Source of the DNA: CBFDBF01 sp050287965
Lineage (GTDB): Bacteria > Pseudomonadota > Gammaproteobacteria > Chromatiales > Chromatiaceae
DNA length: 64,000 nucleotides
Direction: 5' to 3'
Assembly (NCBI GenBank): GCA_050287965.1
Contig: JBNKCX010000013.1
Coordinates: 65,393-129,392 of the forward strand
Position numbers and translations under genes: made by a program. Below, one piece after another: positions 7,708 through 16,061 of the stretch (positions are counted from its first letter, which is position 1; the number at the start of each line of letters is the position of its first letter). The notes beneath the pieces were generated by a model. It was given only the letters and a program-made list of their open reading frames with translations. It searched no databases and was not told the DNA's origin.

Positions 7708-9023
7708 TACAGGGTCTTTGTCTGGTCGAGGACGACGATATCATGCGCGCCTCACTCTGCCAACGGTTCAAACTCGAGCATATTCCCTGCGACTGTTTTG
7801 ACAACGGAACGGAAGCGCTCTCTTCCCTGACCTCACGCTCCTATGCCGCCCTGATTTCCGATATTCGTCTTCCGGATCTGGATGGTGAAGTATTGTATGG
7901 CGAACTTCTGCAAAGCGGCCAATCACCTCCGCCCACCGTGTTTATCACGGGTTATGGTACGGTGGATCAGGCGGTACGCCTGGTTAAGCTCGGTGCCAAT
8001 GATTACATTACCAAGCCGTTTGATATCGATGAGTTATTGGCCAAGTTGAGGCAGCTGGCACCTTTGTTGTTTGGTGAGTTGGAGGAAGCCGGGGATGAAC
8101 TGGGAGTTTCACCGCAGATGCGCAAGGTGGGGGCCATGCTTAATCGCTTTGCGGATCATAAGGTCGACGTTTTAATCACGGGGGAAACGGGTGTAGGAAA
8201 GGAGTACGCCGCACGCTATCTGGCTTCATGCATTGACGAAACCGGCCAAAAACCCTTCATTGCCTTGAACTGTGCGGCTTTGCCGGAGGATCTGCTGGAA
8301 GCGGAGTTGTTTGGTCACGAAAAAGGAGCCTTCACGGGGGCGACACGCATACGCCGAGGGGTGTTTGAGCAGGCGCACGGCGGGATACTCTTTCTCGATG
8401 AGGTAGGTGAGACCTCGCCGAGAATGCAGGCCAAATTGCTACGCACTATTCAGGAACGAGTGGTACAACGTATCGGTAGCGAAGAGAATATTCCGGTAGA
8501 TGTACGTCTCATATATGCGACGAATCGTGATCTGAAAGAGATGGTTTCGCAAGGGGGGTTTCGCGAGGACCTCTACTTTCGAATCAATGTGGCCCATGTC
8601 CACATCCCTCCCTTGCGTGAACGTAAGGAGGATATCGGATGGTTGGCCCGCAGGATTGTGGAGCAATTCGCTCGTACCCAAGGGACAAGACGATTGCTGT
8701 TGCCTGTTACCGAGCGATATCTGGAACAGCAGCATTGGACCGGCAACCTGCGTGAGTTGGCGAATTCCGTCGAACGTGCATGTATTCTCGCCCCTCAGGA
8801 GATATTAGGTCCGGGGGATTTCGCCGGAGGCGAAGAGGGCGGTACCGATGCCGGAGAGCGCCTGCAACTCAGGGATGCGATGGAGCGTTATGAAAAAAGT
8901 CTGTTGTATGAGGCTCTTGAGTTACACCAATGGCGGGTTGTAGAAACGGCGCAAAGCTTGGGGATTAGTCGAAAGAGTTTGTGGGAGAAGATGCGGCGCC
9001 ACAAAATTGAATCGCCTCAATGA
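7704..9023 (+). CDS. NtrC-family sigma-54-dependent response regulator
   Basis: The product has 439 residues in the standard three-domain order. The receiver has acidic pocket EDDD at about 9-13, phosphoacceptor Asp about 53 (ISDIRLPD) and Lys in TKPF. The AAA+ domain has Walker A GETGVGKE at 160-167, the sigma-54 contact loop GAFTGAT at 208-214 and Walker B GGILFLDE. The Fis-type helix-turn-helix at about 410-430 includes AQSLGISRKSLWEKMRR. Its start overlaps the kinase stop (ATGA). By family knowledge it activates sigma-54 promoters, and the likely target is the redox operon upstream. I see no convincing GG-N10-GC promoter ahead of 5370, so the target promoter is probably outside the window. 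Confidence 0.92.
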   Translation: MIQGLCLVEDDDIMRASLCQRFKLEHIPCDCFDNGTEALSSLTSRSYAALISDIRLPDLDGEVLYGELLQSGQSPPPTVFITGYGTVDQAVRLVKLGANDYITKPFDIDELLAKLRQLAPLLFGELEEAGDELGVSPQMRKVGAMLNRFADHKVDVLITGETGVGKEYAARYLASCIDETGQKPFIALNCAALPEDLLEAELFGHEKGAFTGATRIRRGVFEQAHGGILFLDEVGETSPRMQAKLLRTIQERVVQRIGSEENIPVDVRLIYATNRDLKEMVSQGGFREDLYFRINVAHVHIPPLRERKEDIGWLARRIVEQFARTQGTRRLLLPVTERYLEQQHWTGNLRELANSVERACILAPQEILGPGDFAGGEEGGTDAGERLQLRDAMERYEKSLLYEALELHQWRVVETAQSLGISRKSLWEKMRRHKIESPQ

Positions 9024-9251
9024 GGAAGCAGCGCCTGACCTGAGCACCGAACATTCCCGGCTGACTCGGGACCTCAATCGCGCCCTCCTTTGCCCGCCTG
9101 ACCAAAAAACACCTTTGATTTGTGTGTATCAGGTCACAAATATTACGTGTCCCTGCATTATTACTTTGGCGCAGAGTATAGAAATATACCTAATCACATA
9201 TTCAGGCCGTTCCAATCATTAGAAAGATTCCAAAACACGGGGGCGCGTCGT
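9024..9251. other. Non-coding spacer after the regulator gene
   Basis: About 230 bases separate the regulator stop from the next supported start. Apart from the CRP-like palindrome listed separately and an AT-rich stretch near 9170-9200 that may hold a promoter, I see nothing definite. A 71-codon open frame from 9007 crosses it but has no ribosome site or protein-like composition. Confidence 0.4.
9123..9138. promoter_or_regulatory. Possible CRP/Vfr-type operator
   Basis: The site reads TGTGTATCAGGTCACA and matches TGTGA-N6-TCACA at nine of ten defined positions. It lies about 115 bases ahead of the proposed start of the small gene at 9252. The site is too far upstream of that start to be sure of a link. 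No -35/-10 pair could be fixed between them. Confidence 0.35.
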
Positions 9252-9539
9252 ATGGATTACGAAGAATCTCAGCATGGCGGTGGAATCCTCGCGGCCATAA
9301 AAAACGCAATAATCGAATATGAGGGGATGCAGGATTTTCTTGCAAGAATGCGTGCCCTTGGGTTCGAACTTGTTTCCAACGATATAACCGGCGCCATGTT
9401 GTCTGGGCCTGAAGGAAACATAATGTTTGCGGTACTGCCGTTTTTTGATCCCGATAAAATCTTTACCTTGGTCGTGCAGTTGGGTGGTGACGACCCACAG
9501 ACCCTCGTATCCGAAGGGGGGGTTGTAGCGACTGATTGA
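9252..9539 (+). CDS. Small hypothetical protein
   Basis: This 95-residue frame starts at ATG 9252. The frame is open upstream to 9120, but that part has poor protein-like composition. I do not recognise a family. The sequence looks like a compact alpha/beta protein (helix IIEYEGMQDFLARMRALGF, then strands GNIMFAVLPFF and KIFTLVVQLGG), with no signal peptide or membrane segment. No strong ribosome site precedes the start. Longer antisense frames across the same bases have lower-quality composition and no ribosome site, so the plus strand is preferred, with caution. The neighbour downstream is another unknown on the same strand. Confidence 0.5.
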   Translation: MDYEESQHGGGILAAIKNAIIEYEGMQDFLARMRALGFELVSNDITGAMLSGPEGNIMFAVLPFFDPDKIFTLVVQLGGDDPQTLVSEGGVVATD

Positions 9540-9675
9540 ATCCGAGACGCGATATATTTCCGGGGTGCAACACTCCTGGCGACGCACCTCTCCCGTAACC
9601 GGCATTTGCGATAAGTATGTTTGGATTTGGCAGTCAGAAAAATACCAATAAGAAATGGAATAGGAGAATGTCTCA

Positions 9676-10275
9676 ATGAGTCTGTTCGTTGATTTCTGCG
9701 AAATGGAAGGCCTCGCAAAGCTGTTCGATTCGAGCAGCGACGATTTTGACCCCAAGAAGCATGAACAGGTGCTAAGAATGCTGGTCGGTGCGCAATGGAT
9801 GGAAGAAGACAGCGCATCCACGAATCTTGCAAGAGCGAGGATATCTCTTCTTGATAGTGTAGGGATAGGTAAAGTAGGACGTTCTTATGTGGTTCTTAAA
9901 TCGGTCGGCTGTATCGGTTTTATTATGGAAAACGCATGGATCCATGCGGTCTTTCAGACCGACCGTTTTTTATTCCGGCCGCTGGAAAAGAGTGTCCTGG
10001 ATAATCTTTTTGGGGCGGCTGTTGCAAAAAACCTGATGTCGGAGTCCGAGGTTGCGTTGATCATCGAAAAATTCTTCAGACAGGGAATAATGGATCCGGA
10101 CGAGTATTTTTGTAACGAGATGGAATCCGATGAATATGAGCTTCTGAAGCGAAGAATATGCGACAAAGTCGAAGGAACTAACACCGCTGATCAATACCTT
10201 GACGATCAGCGCAAGAAACGGATGCAGCAGATTTACATGGATGCGTATGCCAAAAGCAAAAAGGACTGGTTCTAA
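9676..10275 (+). CDS. Hypothetical cytoplasmic protein
   Basis: This 199-residue protein has a ribosome site, TAGGAG, about ten bases ahead of the ATG. It is rich in charged residues and predicted helices, without a signal peptide, membrane segment or metal motif. No family is recognised. Its base composition is more AT-rich than the biosynthetic genes further right, and so is that of the gene before it. The two may therefore belong to a recently acquired small island between the regulator and the methyltransferase. The reading frame is continuous, and the protein-like composition makes it more convincing than the smaller gene upstream. Confidence 0.6.
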   Translation: MSLFVDFCEMEGLAKLFDSSSDDFDPKKHEQVLRMLVGAQWMEEDSASTNLARARISLLDSVGIGKVGRSYVVLKSVGCIGFIMENAWIHAVFQTDRFLFRPLEKSVLDNLFGAAVAKNLMSESEVALIIEKFFRQGIMDPDEYFCNEMESDEYELLKRRICDKVEGTNTADQYLDDQRKKRMQQIYMDAYAKSKKDWF

Positions 10276-10485
10276 CTTGGGGCTTATTGTTTGGATAGAT
10301 AGGGCATCATATCTTATTTAAGATATGAGCGCGCCTTTCCTGCATGGCGGTTAATGGCATAGAAGAGTTATTGTGTCCATTGCCGAATACTATAATACGC
10401 ACAACTGCTTGACTCCCGGGTTTCGTCCGGGATTTTGGTATACTGCCGCCAGGAATGGGGTTGTATCGGTTGAAGGTTTTCAATA
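10276..10485. other. Intergenic region with small inverted repeats and a -10-like box
   Basis: An inverted repeat with nine-base arms, CATATCTTA and TAAGATATG, lies at 10308-10327. A perfect TATAAT occurs at 10391-10396, with only a weak -35 match upstream. A short GC hairpin (TCCCGG/CCGGGA) followed by ATTTT lies at about 10414-10436. These could be a terminator for the gene before and a promoter for the methyltransferase, but the order, with the hairpin after the -10 box, makes the reading unsure. Confidence 0.3.
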
Positions 10486-11202
10486 ATGGCAAAACAGGAT
10501 GAAATAGACTATCTCAAGAATCTCGGTTCGGAGGGAATAATACACGCGTATAACAAGCCCTTTTCCGATGAGAATTGCGGTCTGTACCTGACTGATATGG
10601 GGACGATTATGTCGCTCATGCCCCAGCCGCCGGCGAGGGTGCTTGATCTCGGGGCCGGTACGGGTTGGACCAGCCTGTTTTTTGCGCAACGCGGTTACGA
10701 TGTCGTCGGCCAGGACATTGCTCCCGATATGATCGAATTGGCTAACAAGAAAAAGGATGAAAGCCGGCTCGAAAATCTGAGCTTTGTCGTCAGTGATTAC
10801 GAGGAAATGGATTTTTGCGACGAGTTCGATGTTGCGGTCTTTTATGACGCTCTTCACCACTGTATTGACGAACGACAGGCAGTTAAATCGGCATATGAAG
10901 CATTAAAGCCGAACGGAATACTGATCACTGTCGAGCCTGGTTCAGGGCACGCAGACTCAGAGCCGACGAGAGAGGCGGTTAGAAAATTCGGCGTAACAGA
11001 AAAAGATATGCCTCCCCGATTAGTCATATCTCTCGGTAAGGAAATAGGATTCAGGAAGTGGCAGCTTTTTCAGAGGTATTCCAATCCGGTTATGTTGGGT
11101 CCGGCGAATCTGAGCTATGTCCTGGCACTTATGATTTCACTAAAAAACTACTTTATCGGAAGGCATATGCGACGAAACCACATTGTGGTTCTGACAAAAT
11201 AA
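10486..11202 (+). CDS. Class I SAM-dependent methyltransferase
   Basis: The product has 238 residues. The Rossmann-type SAM site is plain: motif I VLDLGAGTGWTSLFF near residues 46-60, acidic loop VVGQDIAPDMIELA near 72-85, then SDYEEMDF and FYDALHHC, which are typical of the methyltransferase 11 group. The C-terminal part, about 190-230, has a hydrophobic stretch, ANLSYVLALMI, and a basic tail. The substrate cannot be told. Members of this group act on small metabolites, lipids, quinone precursors or glycans. No glycan or quinone genes lie next to it. It stands alone between unknown genes. Confidence 0.85.
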   Translation: MAKQDEIDYLKNLGSEGIIHAYNKPFSDENCGLYLTDMGTIMSLMPQPPARVLDLGAGTGWTSLFFAQRGYDVVGQDIAPDMIELANKKKDESRLENLSFVVSDYEEMDFCDEFDVAVFYDALHHCIDERQAVKSAYEALKPNGILITVEPGSGHADSEPTREAVRKFGVTEKDMPPRLVISLGKEIGFRKWQLFQRYSNPVMLGPANLSYVLALMISLKNYFIGRHMRRNHIVVLTK

Positions 11203-11242
11203 GCTTTCGTAACGATAGAGAGAGAATATATTTGGCCGTATT

Positions 11243-11698
11243 TTAGGTTGTCGTAAATAACCGCCGCCACCAACGCCTGCGGCTGGCGGTGGGGGCGTAG
11301 GTCGCCGAGAGGTCGCAGGGCGGTATCTTGCTCAATACCCAGCCGGGGGGAGGGGGGTTGTTGCTGAAGCCGCAGACGACACCGAGGTTGTTGGGGTCGT
11401 AGATCTTGATGAACGCGGGTTGGTTCAGGTCGTCCGCGTAGACGATACCGCAGTAGTCCTCTTTGTGCTCTTCTCTCAGCAGGGCGTCTATCTCTTCTAT
11501 GAAGCGGAGCAGTCGGTCACGGTCCGCGCAGACGGTCGGGGGTTCCTCGCCCCAGGCGTAGATATACCAGTCGTCGCCGGCCTGTTCCCGCAGTTTCTCC
11601 CAGAGGGCGTCGAGATGGTGCCAGCGCAGGGCGGAGGTGAAGCTGCCGCGGAAGGCTTGAAAATAGGTTTCCTGTTTTGGATCGGGTTGTTTCCGCAT
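11243..11698 (-). CDS. Conserved-looking hypothetical protein
   Basis: This minus-strand gene encodes 151 residues rich in tryptophan and acidic residues (WHHLDALWEKLREQ, DDWYIYAWGEEPP, DYCGIVYADD). No family is recognised with confidence. The composition and the run of aromatic plus acidic residues look like a genuine soluble protein. The C-terminus ends in a basic tail (SRRRWWRRLF). It lies 51 bases downstream of the ABC exporter on the same strand, so the two may be co-transcribed. A longer open frame on the opposite strand (11420-11977) is its shadow and has no ribosome site. Confidence 0.65.
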   Translation of the reverse strand: MRKQPDPKQETYFQAFRGSFTSALRWHHLDALWEKLREQAGDDWYIYAWGEEPPTVCADRDRLLRFIEEIDALLREEHKEDYCGIVYADDLNQPAFIKIYDPNNLGVVCGFSNNPPPPGWVLSKIPPCDLSATYAPTASRRRWWRRLFTTT

Positions 11699-11749
11699 CG
11701 GGTTTCCGTTACTTGTGATGATTCCCCTGCAAGTGAAGGGAGGGAACTG

Positions 11750-13660
11750 TTAGTGATGAGGCTCCTGTTTCCCGTAAAGACTTGCGTAGAGCCCGCGGTT
11801 TTTCAGCAGTTCCTCGTGGTTCCCTTCTTCGACGATACGGCCGTCTTCAAACACCAGCGCCCGGTCGGCCTGTTTAACGGCGCTCAGGCGGTGGGCGATG
11901 ATGATGGTGGTGCGGCCGCTGAGAAATGTCTGCAAAGCGTTGTGCAGCCTGCCCTCGGTAGCGGTGTCCAGGGCTGAGGTGGCCTCGTCCAGGATCACCA
12001 CCTTGGGTTCGGTGAGCACCATGCGTGCCACCGCCAGCCGCTGTCTCTGACCTCCGGAGAGGCGGATGCCGTAGCGGCCGATGAGGGTGTCCAGCCCGTC
12101 ATCCATTTCGCGCACCACATCATCGAGCTGGGCTATCTTCAGGGCCCGCCACAGTTCCTCGTCGGTTTTCTCCAGGCCGAGGGTGAGGTTCATGCGTACG
12201 CTGTCGTTGAACAGGGCGGGGTGCTGCAGTACCGTCGCTACGTTATCCCGCACGGTATCCATGCCGATCTCGGACACCGGAACGCCGTCGAAACAGACGC
12301 CTCCGGATTCCGGGGTATAGAGTCCCAGGATCACCTGCACCAGGGTGGTTTTGCCGCCCCCACTGGCGCCCACCAGGGCCACCTTCTCCCCCTTCCTTAT
12401 ATCCAGGGATATGTCGTTGAGGACCAGGGGGCCGTCCCCATAGCGGAAGCAGAGATGCTGCAGCTGGATGGAGGTGGTGGTCTGGTCCTGGAACGGATTG
12501 TTCCGGTGCGGGTAACTCGGTTCCAGGTCGATACCGATCAATTCGTTGATCCGATCCAGGGCGGCGCGGGCGCCGTTATAGGCATACTGTATGGCCAGCA
12601 CCTCCTGCACCGGATTCATCATGAACCAGAGATAGGAAAAGACCGCCAGCATCTCGCCGATGGTCAGATCGGAATAGAGCACCATCAGCATGCTGACGGC
12701 GCGGAAGATATCGAAGCCGAAGAGAAAGATGGTGAAAGAAAGACGTTGCGCCGCGTCGCTCTTCCAGGCGAAGGCGGTGGAGTGACGACGGATGTTTCCC
12801 GCCTTGTCGATAATGCGGGCGATGTAGTGCCGTTCCCGATTGTTGGCGCGGATCTGCTGGATGGCGTCCAGGGTTTCCGACAGCGCCTCCTGGAACAGTT
12901 GGTAGGCGCTGTTCTCCCGTTTCTTCAGGGTCTTCACCTTGCGCCCGAAGAGGGTGGTGACATAGATGACCACGGGATTGAGAAACAGAATAAACAGGGC
13001 CAGCTGCCAGTTCATCCAGAGCAGTACCATGGCCGTGCCGGTGATACTGAGGATGGCTACCAGGAACTTACTGGTGGCTACGCCGACAAAGTTATCGACG
13101 GCGTCGATATCGGTGACCAGGTGGGAGGCGACGGTGCCGCTGCCGAGGGTTTCGTATTCCGACATGGAGACCCGTTCCAGCCGCTGCAGCAGAGCGCGGC
13201 GGATGCGGAAGGTCACCTCTTTGGAGATGGCGGTGAACTGCCGGGTCTGCCAGACGCCGAGGGTCAGGGTCAGGAGGCGCAGAAACAGAGTGAGGAAAAG
13301 CACCGCGAGGATATACAGCACGGGTCCGTGCCACTGTTGCGGGAACAGGGCGTTGATGACGGCCACCGCACGTCCCGGTTGGTTCAGCAGCACCTCGTCC
13401 ACCAGCAGAGGAATCAGCAGGGGCACCGGTACGCTCACCAGTGCACCGAGTACGGCGATGAGATTTGCTACCCATAACTCCCGCCGGTGCTGGAGTATCA
13501 TCTGTATCAGCTCGCGCCAGCTGTAGCGGGTGGACCGAACGGTTTCGGCGGGAACGGGGGGCGGCGCGGTCAGGGTCGTGGCGGTCACTTCGAATCCGGG
13601 TGCAGGGTTAACGGATAATGATCGGTCAGGCTGCGAAAGGCGGTCTGCAGTGACCCGCAT
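11750..13660 (-). CDS. ABC exporter half-transporter (fused membrane and ATPase domains)
   Basis: The 636-residue product has a low-complexity N-terminal segment of about 45 residues, then six predicted membrane helices (about 60-340) of the type 1 exporter fold, then one ATPase domain. The ATPase motifs are Walker A GASGGGKTT, Q loop VLQHPALFND, signature RLSGGQRQR, Walker B VVILDEATSALD and the switch His in IIAHRLS. Family members form homodimers and export lipids, peptides or drugs. No substrate is suggested by the neighbours. The true start could be one of several codons in the N-terminal extension; the longest frame is given. Confidence 0.9.
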   Translation of the reverse strand: MRVTADRLSQPDRSLSVNPAPGFEVTATTLTAPPPVPAETVRSTRYSWRELIQMILQHRRELWVANLIAVLGALVSVPVPLLIPLLVDEVLLNQPGRAVAVINALFPQQWHGPVLYILAVLFLTLFLRLLTLTLGVWQTRQFTAISKEVTFRIRRALLQRLERVSMSEYETLGSGTVASHLVTDIDAVDNFVGVATSKFLVAILSITGTAMVLLWMNWQLALFILFLNPVVIYVTTLFGRKVKTLKKRENSAYQLFQEALSETLDAIQQIRANNRERHYIARIIDKAGNIRRHSTAFAWKSDAAQRLSFTIFLFGFDIFRAVSMLMVLYSDLTIGEMLAVFSYLWFMMNPVQEVLAIQYAYNGARAALDRINELIGIDLEPSYPHRNNPFQDQTTTSIQLQHLCFRYGDGPLVLNDISLDIRKGEKVALVGASGGGKTTLVQVILGLYTPESGGVCFDGVPVSEIGMDTVRDNVATVLQHPALFNDSVRMNLTLGLEKTDEELWRALKIAQLDDVVREMDDGLDTLIGRYGIRLSGGQRQRLAVARMVLTEPKVVILDEATSALDTATEGRLHNALQTFLSGRTTIIIAHRLSAVKQADRALVFEDGRIVEEGNHEELLKNRGLYASLYGKQEPHH

Positions 13661-13797
13661 TATTCCATATTTTTACGGTGCCTGCGGTACCTTGTCAGGG
13701 ACCCCAACCCCGCCCTTTGCAGGGTTGATGTGTCTATTGGCTGCGGTTCTCGGGTATGATTTTGTTGTGATATTCGCGGTGAGGATAGCGGCGCGGG

Positions 13798-14649
13798 ATG
13801 AAATCAAAGAGATATATGCTGTTTTTGTTGTCGGCGGTCTGGTTTGTGCTCGGGGTTACGCCGGTCATGGCTGAAATCAGCCTTGACGGTCCGCTGGTTC
13901 AGGGTGGACTGCTTTGCGGAAAGGCGCCGCCGGGTACCCGGATTGAAAAAGACGGTACTCCGGTGCGGGTGTCCGAAAGCGGTGTTTTCCTGTTGGGCTT
14001 CGGTCGCGATCATCCCGCCGAGAGCAGACTGAAGGTCATTTCAGCCGACGGAACAGAAGAGACACGGGTGCTGGAGATCGCGCGACGGGAGTATGACATT
14101 CAGCGTATCGACGGGCTGCCGCCGCAGAAGGTGGAGCCCAGTGAGGAGGACCTGAAACGTATCCGCAAGGAATCTGCGCTGGTTGCGCGGGCGCGCAACC
14201 GGGACGATGAGCGGACCGATTTCCTCAGCGGCTGGGTGTGGCCGGTGGAGGGGAGGATCTCCGGTGTATACGGCAGTCAGCGTATTCTTAACGGCGAAGC
14301 GCGCCGGCCCCATTTCGGTGTGGATATCGCCGCCCCGGAGGGTACCCCGGTGAAGGCGCCGGCCGACGGGATTGTGACCCTGATACATCCTGATATGTTT
14401 TTCTCCGGTGGAACCCTGATACTGGATCACGGATACCGGCTCTCCTCCTCCTTCCTGCACCTGAGCAGAATACGGGTAAAGGAGGGGGACAGGGTGCGCC
14501 GGGGGGATATCATTGCCGAGGTGGGTGCCACCGGAAGGGTTACCGGAGCCCACCTGGATTGGCGCATCAATTGGGCCAAGGAGCGGGTGGATCCGCAACT
14601 GCTGGTGCCGCCGATGCCCGAACCGGCAGCGGAATTATCTACGAATTAG
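13798..14649 (+). CDS. M23-family peptidase (LytM domain), periplasmic
   Basis: The product has 283 residues. A signal peptide ends near residue 26 (VMA-E). The C-terminal LytM domain, about residues 150-260, has all parts of the zinc site: HFGVD around 172-176 supplies the first His and Asp, and HLDWRI near 256 supplies the final HxH-like segment in the form GAHLDWR. An upstream helical stretch, about 110-145, separates the two halves. Family knowledge gives a peptidoglycan endopeptidase or an activator of amidases. It is transcribed divergently from the ABC exporter, with a 137-base spacer between them. Confidence 0.88.
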   Translation: MKSKRYMLFLLSAVWFVLGVTPVMAEISLDGPLVQGGLLCGKAPPGTRIEKDGTPVRVSESGVFLLGFGRDHPAESRLKVISADGTEETRVLEIARREYDIQRIDGLPPQKVEPSEEDLKRIRKESALVARARNRDDERTDFLSGWVWPVEGRISGVYGSQRILNGEARRPHFGVDIAAPEGTPVKAPADGIVTLIHPDMFFSGGTLILDHGYRLSSSFLHLSRIRVKEGDRVRRGDIIAEVGATGRVTGAHLDWRINWAKERVDPQLLVPPMPEPAAELSTN

Positions 14650-14740
14650 TTGAAAAAAGTCTTCTAAACGTATATTAATCCTAAAAATTTTGTTCAACAA
14701 CAGGTATACTATGCCTATTTAGGTGACCAGGATCAGGTTG

Positions 14741-16042
14741 ATGAAAAGAAAGCTCATACCACTTCTGTTCTGTCCCTTACTGGGGTTTTCCACGGCTCAT
14801 GGGGAGAATCTTATCCAGGTGTACGAGTCGGCGCTTACCAATGATGCCCAGATCCGGGCAGCCAGGGCCTCGCGGAATTCCGCCATGGAGGCGAAACCCC
14901 AGGCGCGGGCGCAACTGCTCCCCACCATCGGTTTATCGGCCGACGCCTATGAGGTTCATAGCGATATAAAGGACACCGGGGGCGGTACGGAGGACTACGA
15001 CAGCTCCAGTGCCTCCATTTCCCTGAGCCAGCCCATATTCCGGCGTGAGTACTGGATCCAGCTCACTCAGGCCGACCAGCAGGTGGAAAGGGCGGAGGCG
15101 CAACTGTCGTCGGCGGAACAGACGCTGATGGTGCGAACCGCGCAGGCCTACTTTGGGGTGCTTTCCGCCCAGGATAGCCTGGAGTTTGCCAAGGCCGAGA
15201 CGGAGGCTATATCCCGGCAGCTCGATCAGGCCAAGCAGCGCTTTGAAGTTGGACTGATCGCAATTACCGCGGTGCATGAGGCACAGGCCGCCTACGACCA
15301 GTCGCGGGCGGATCTGATCGCGGCGGAGAACGCCCTGGGCGATGCCTGGGAGGCGTTGCGGGAGATTATCCACGTCAGAGTCTCGTCCCTTGCGTCGCTG
15401 ACTCCGGAACTTCCCCTCAATCCCCCGCAACCACAGGATATAGAGCAGTGGAGCGGTATGGCCCAGCAGCAGAATCTGGACATACTGGCCACCCAGAAGA
15501 ACATGGAGATCGCACGCGAAAACGTCTCTCTGCAAGGGGCGGGACACCTGCCGACCCTGGACCTGGTAGGTTCGCACTCCGTGGATCGCACCGGCAGCAG
15601 TCTCGGAACGGACGCGGACACCTCCAGTATCGGCGTGGAGCTAAACATCCCGCTGTTCGCCGGTGGTGGCGTCGTTTCCCGTACCCGCCAGGCGGAATAC
15701 GACCTGGAGGTGGCGCAGGAGGGACTGGACGCCAAACGCCGTGCCGTGGATCGGCAGGTGCGGGACGCCTACCGCGGTGTACTGGCCAGTATCAGCCAGG
15801 TGGAGGCGCTCAAGGCGAGCACCCTATCCGCCCAGAGCGCGTTGGAGGCCACTGAGGCGGGATTCGAGGTGGGGACACGCACCATGGTGGATGTACTGAG
15901 TTCCCAGCGCGATCTCTATCGTACCCGCAGCAACTACGCGAACGTGCGTTACAACTATATCCTCAGCGGCCTGTTGCTCAAGCAGGCGGCCGGAATCCTG
16001 ACGCGCAACGACCTGGAACAGGTCAACAGCTGGCTGCAGTGA
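14741..16042 (+). CDS. TolC-family outer-membrane efflux protein
   Basis: ATG 14741 is chosen over GTG 14723 because it gives a normal signal peptide, MKRKLIPLLF to AHG, cleaved near residue 20. The mature 410 residues show the duplicated TolC pattern: two similar halves, each with long amphipathic helices separated by beta segments (for example SSASISLSQPIFRREYW and SIGVELNIPLFAGGG, the paired outer-membrane strands). It would form the trimeric outer-membrane channel of a type I or RND pump. No pump genes are adjacent, so it is probably the general TolC of this organism. An AT-rich promoter region lies at 14650-14740. Confidence 0.92.
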   Translation: MKRKLIPLLFCPLLGFSTAHGENLIQVYESALTNDAQIRAARASRNSAMEAKPQARAQLLPTIGLSADAYEVHSDIKDTGGGTEDYDSSSASISLSQPIFRREYWIQLTQADQQVERAEAQLSSAEQTLMVRTAQAYFGVLSAQDSLEFAKAETEAISRQLDQAKQRFEVGLIAITAVHEAQAAYDQSRADLIAAENALGDAWEALREIIHVRVSSLASLTPELPLNPPQPQDIEQWSGMAQQQNLDILATQKNMEIARENVSLQGAGHLPTLDLVGSHSVDRTGSSLGTDADTSSIGVELNIPLFAGGGVVSRTRQAEYDLEVAQEGLDAKRRAVDRQVRDAYRGVLASISQVEALKASTLSAQSALEATEAGFEVGTRTMVDVLSSQRDLYRTRSNYANVRYNYILSGLLLKQAAGILTRNDLEQVNSWLQ

Positions 16043-16061
16043 GGTCCGCGCGCATATCGAC

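Noticed and set aside
9118..9131. TTGAT...ATCAG as an FNR/ANR box
   Set aside because: The half sites are separated by eight bases where FNR boxes have four.
9219..9832. Two overlapping minus-strand frames of 187-200 codons
   Set aside because: They overlap each other and both plus-strand small genes, have no ribosome site, and are rich in Ser/Arg/Cys in shadow fashion. The plus-strand reading is modestly better.
12221..13477. Plus-strand open frame of 418 codons opposite the ABC exporter
   Set aside because: The composition is that of a shadow frame (rich in Gly, Gln, His, Asp without pattern), has no ribosome site, and lies wholly within the certain exporter gene.
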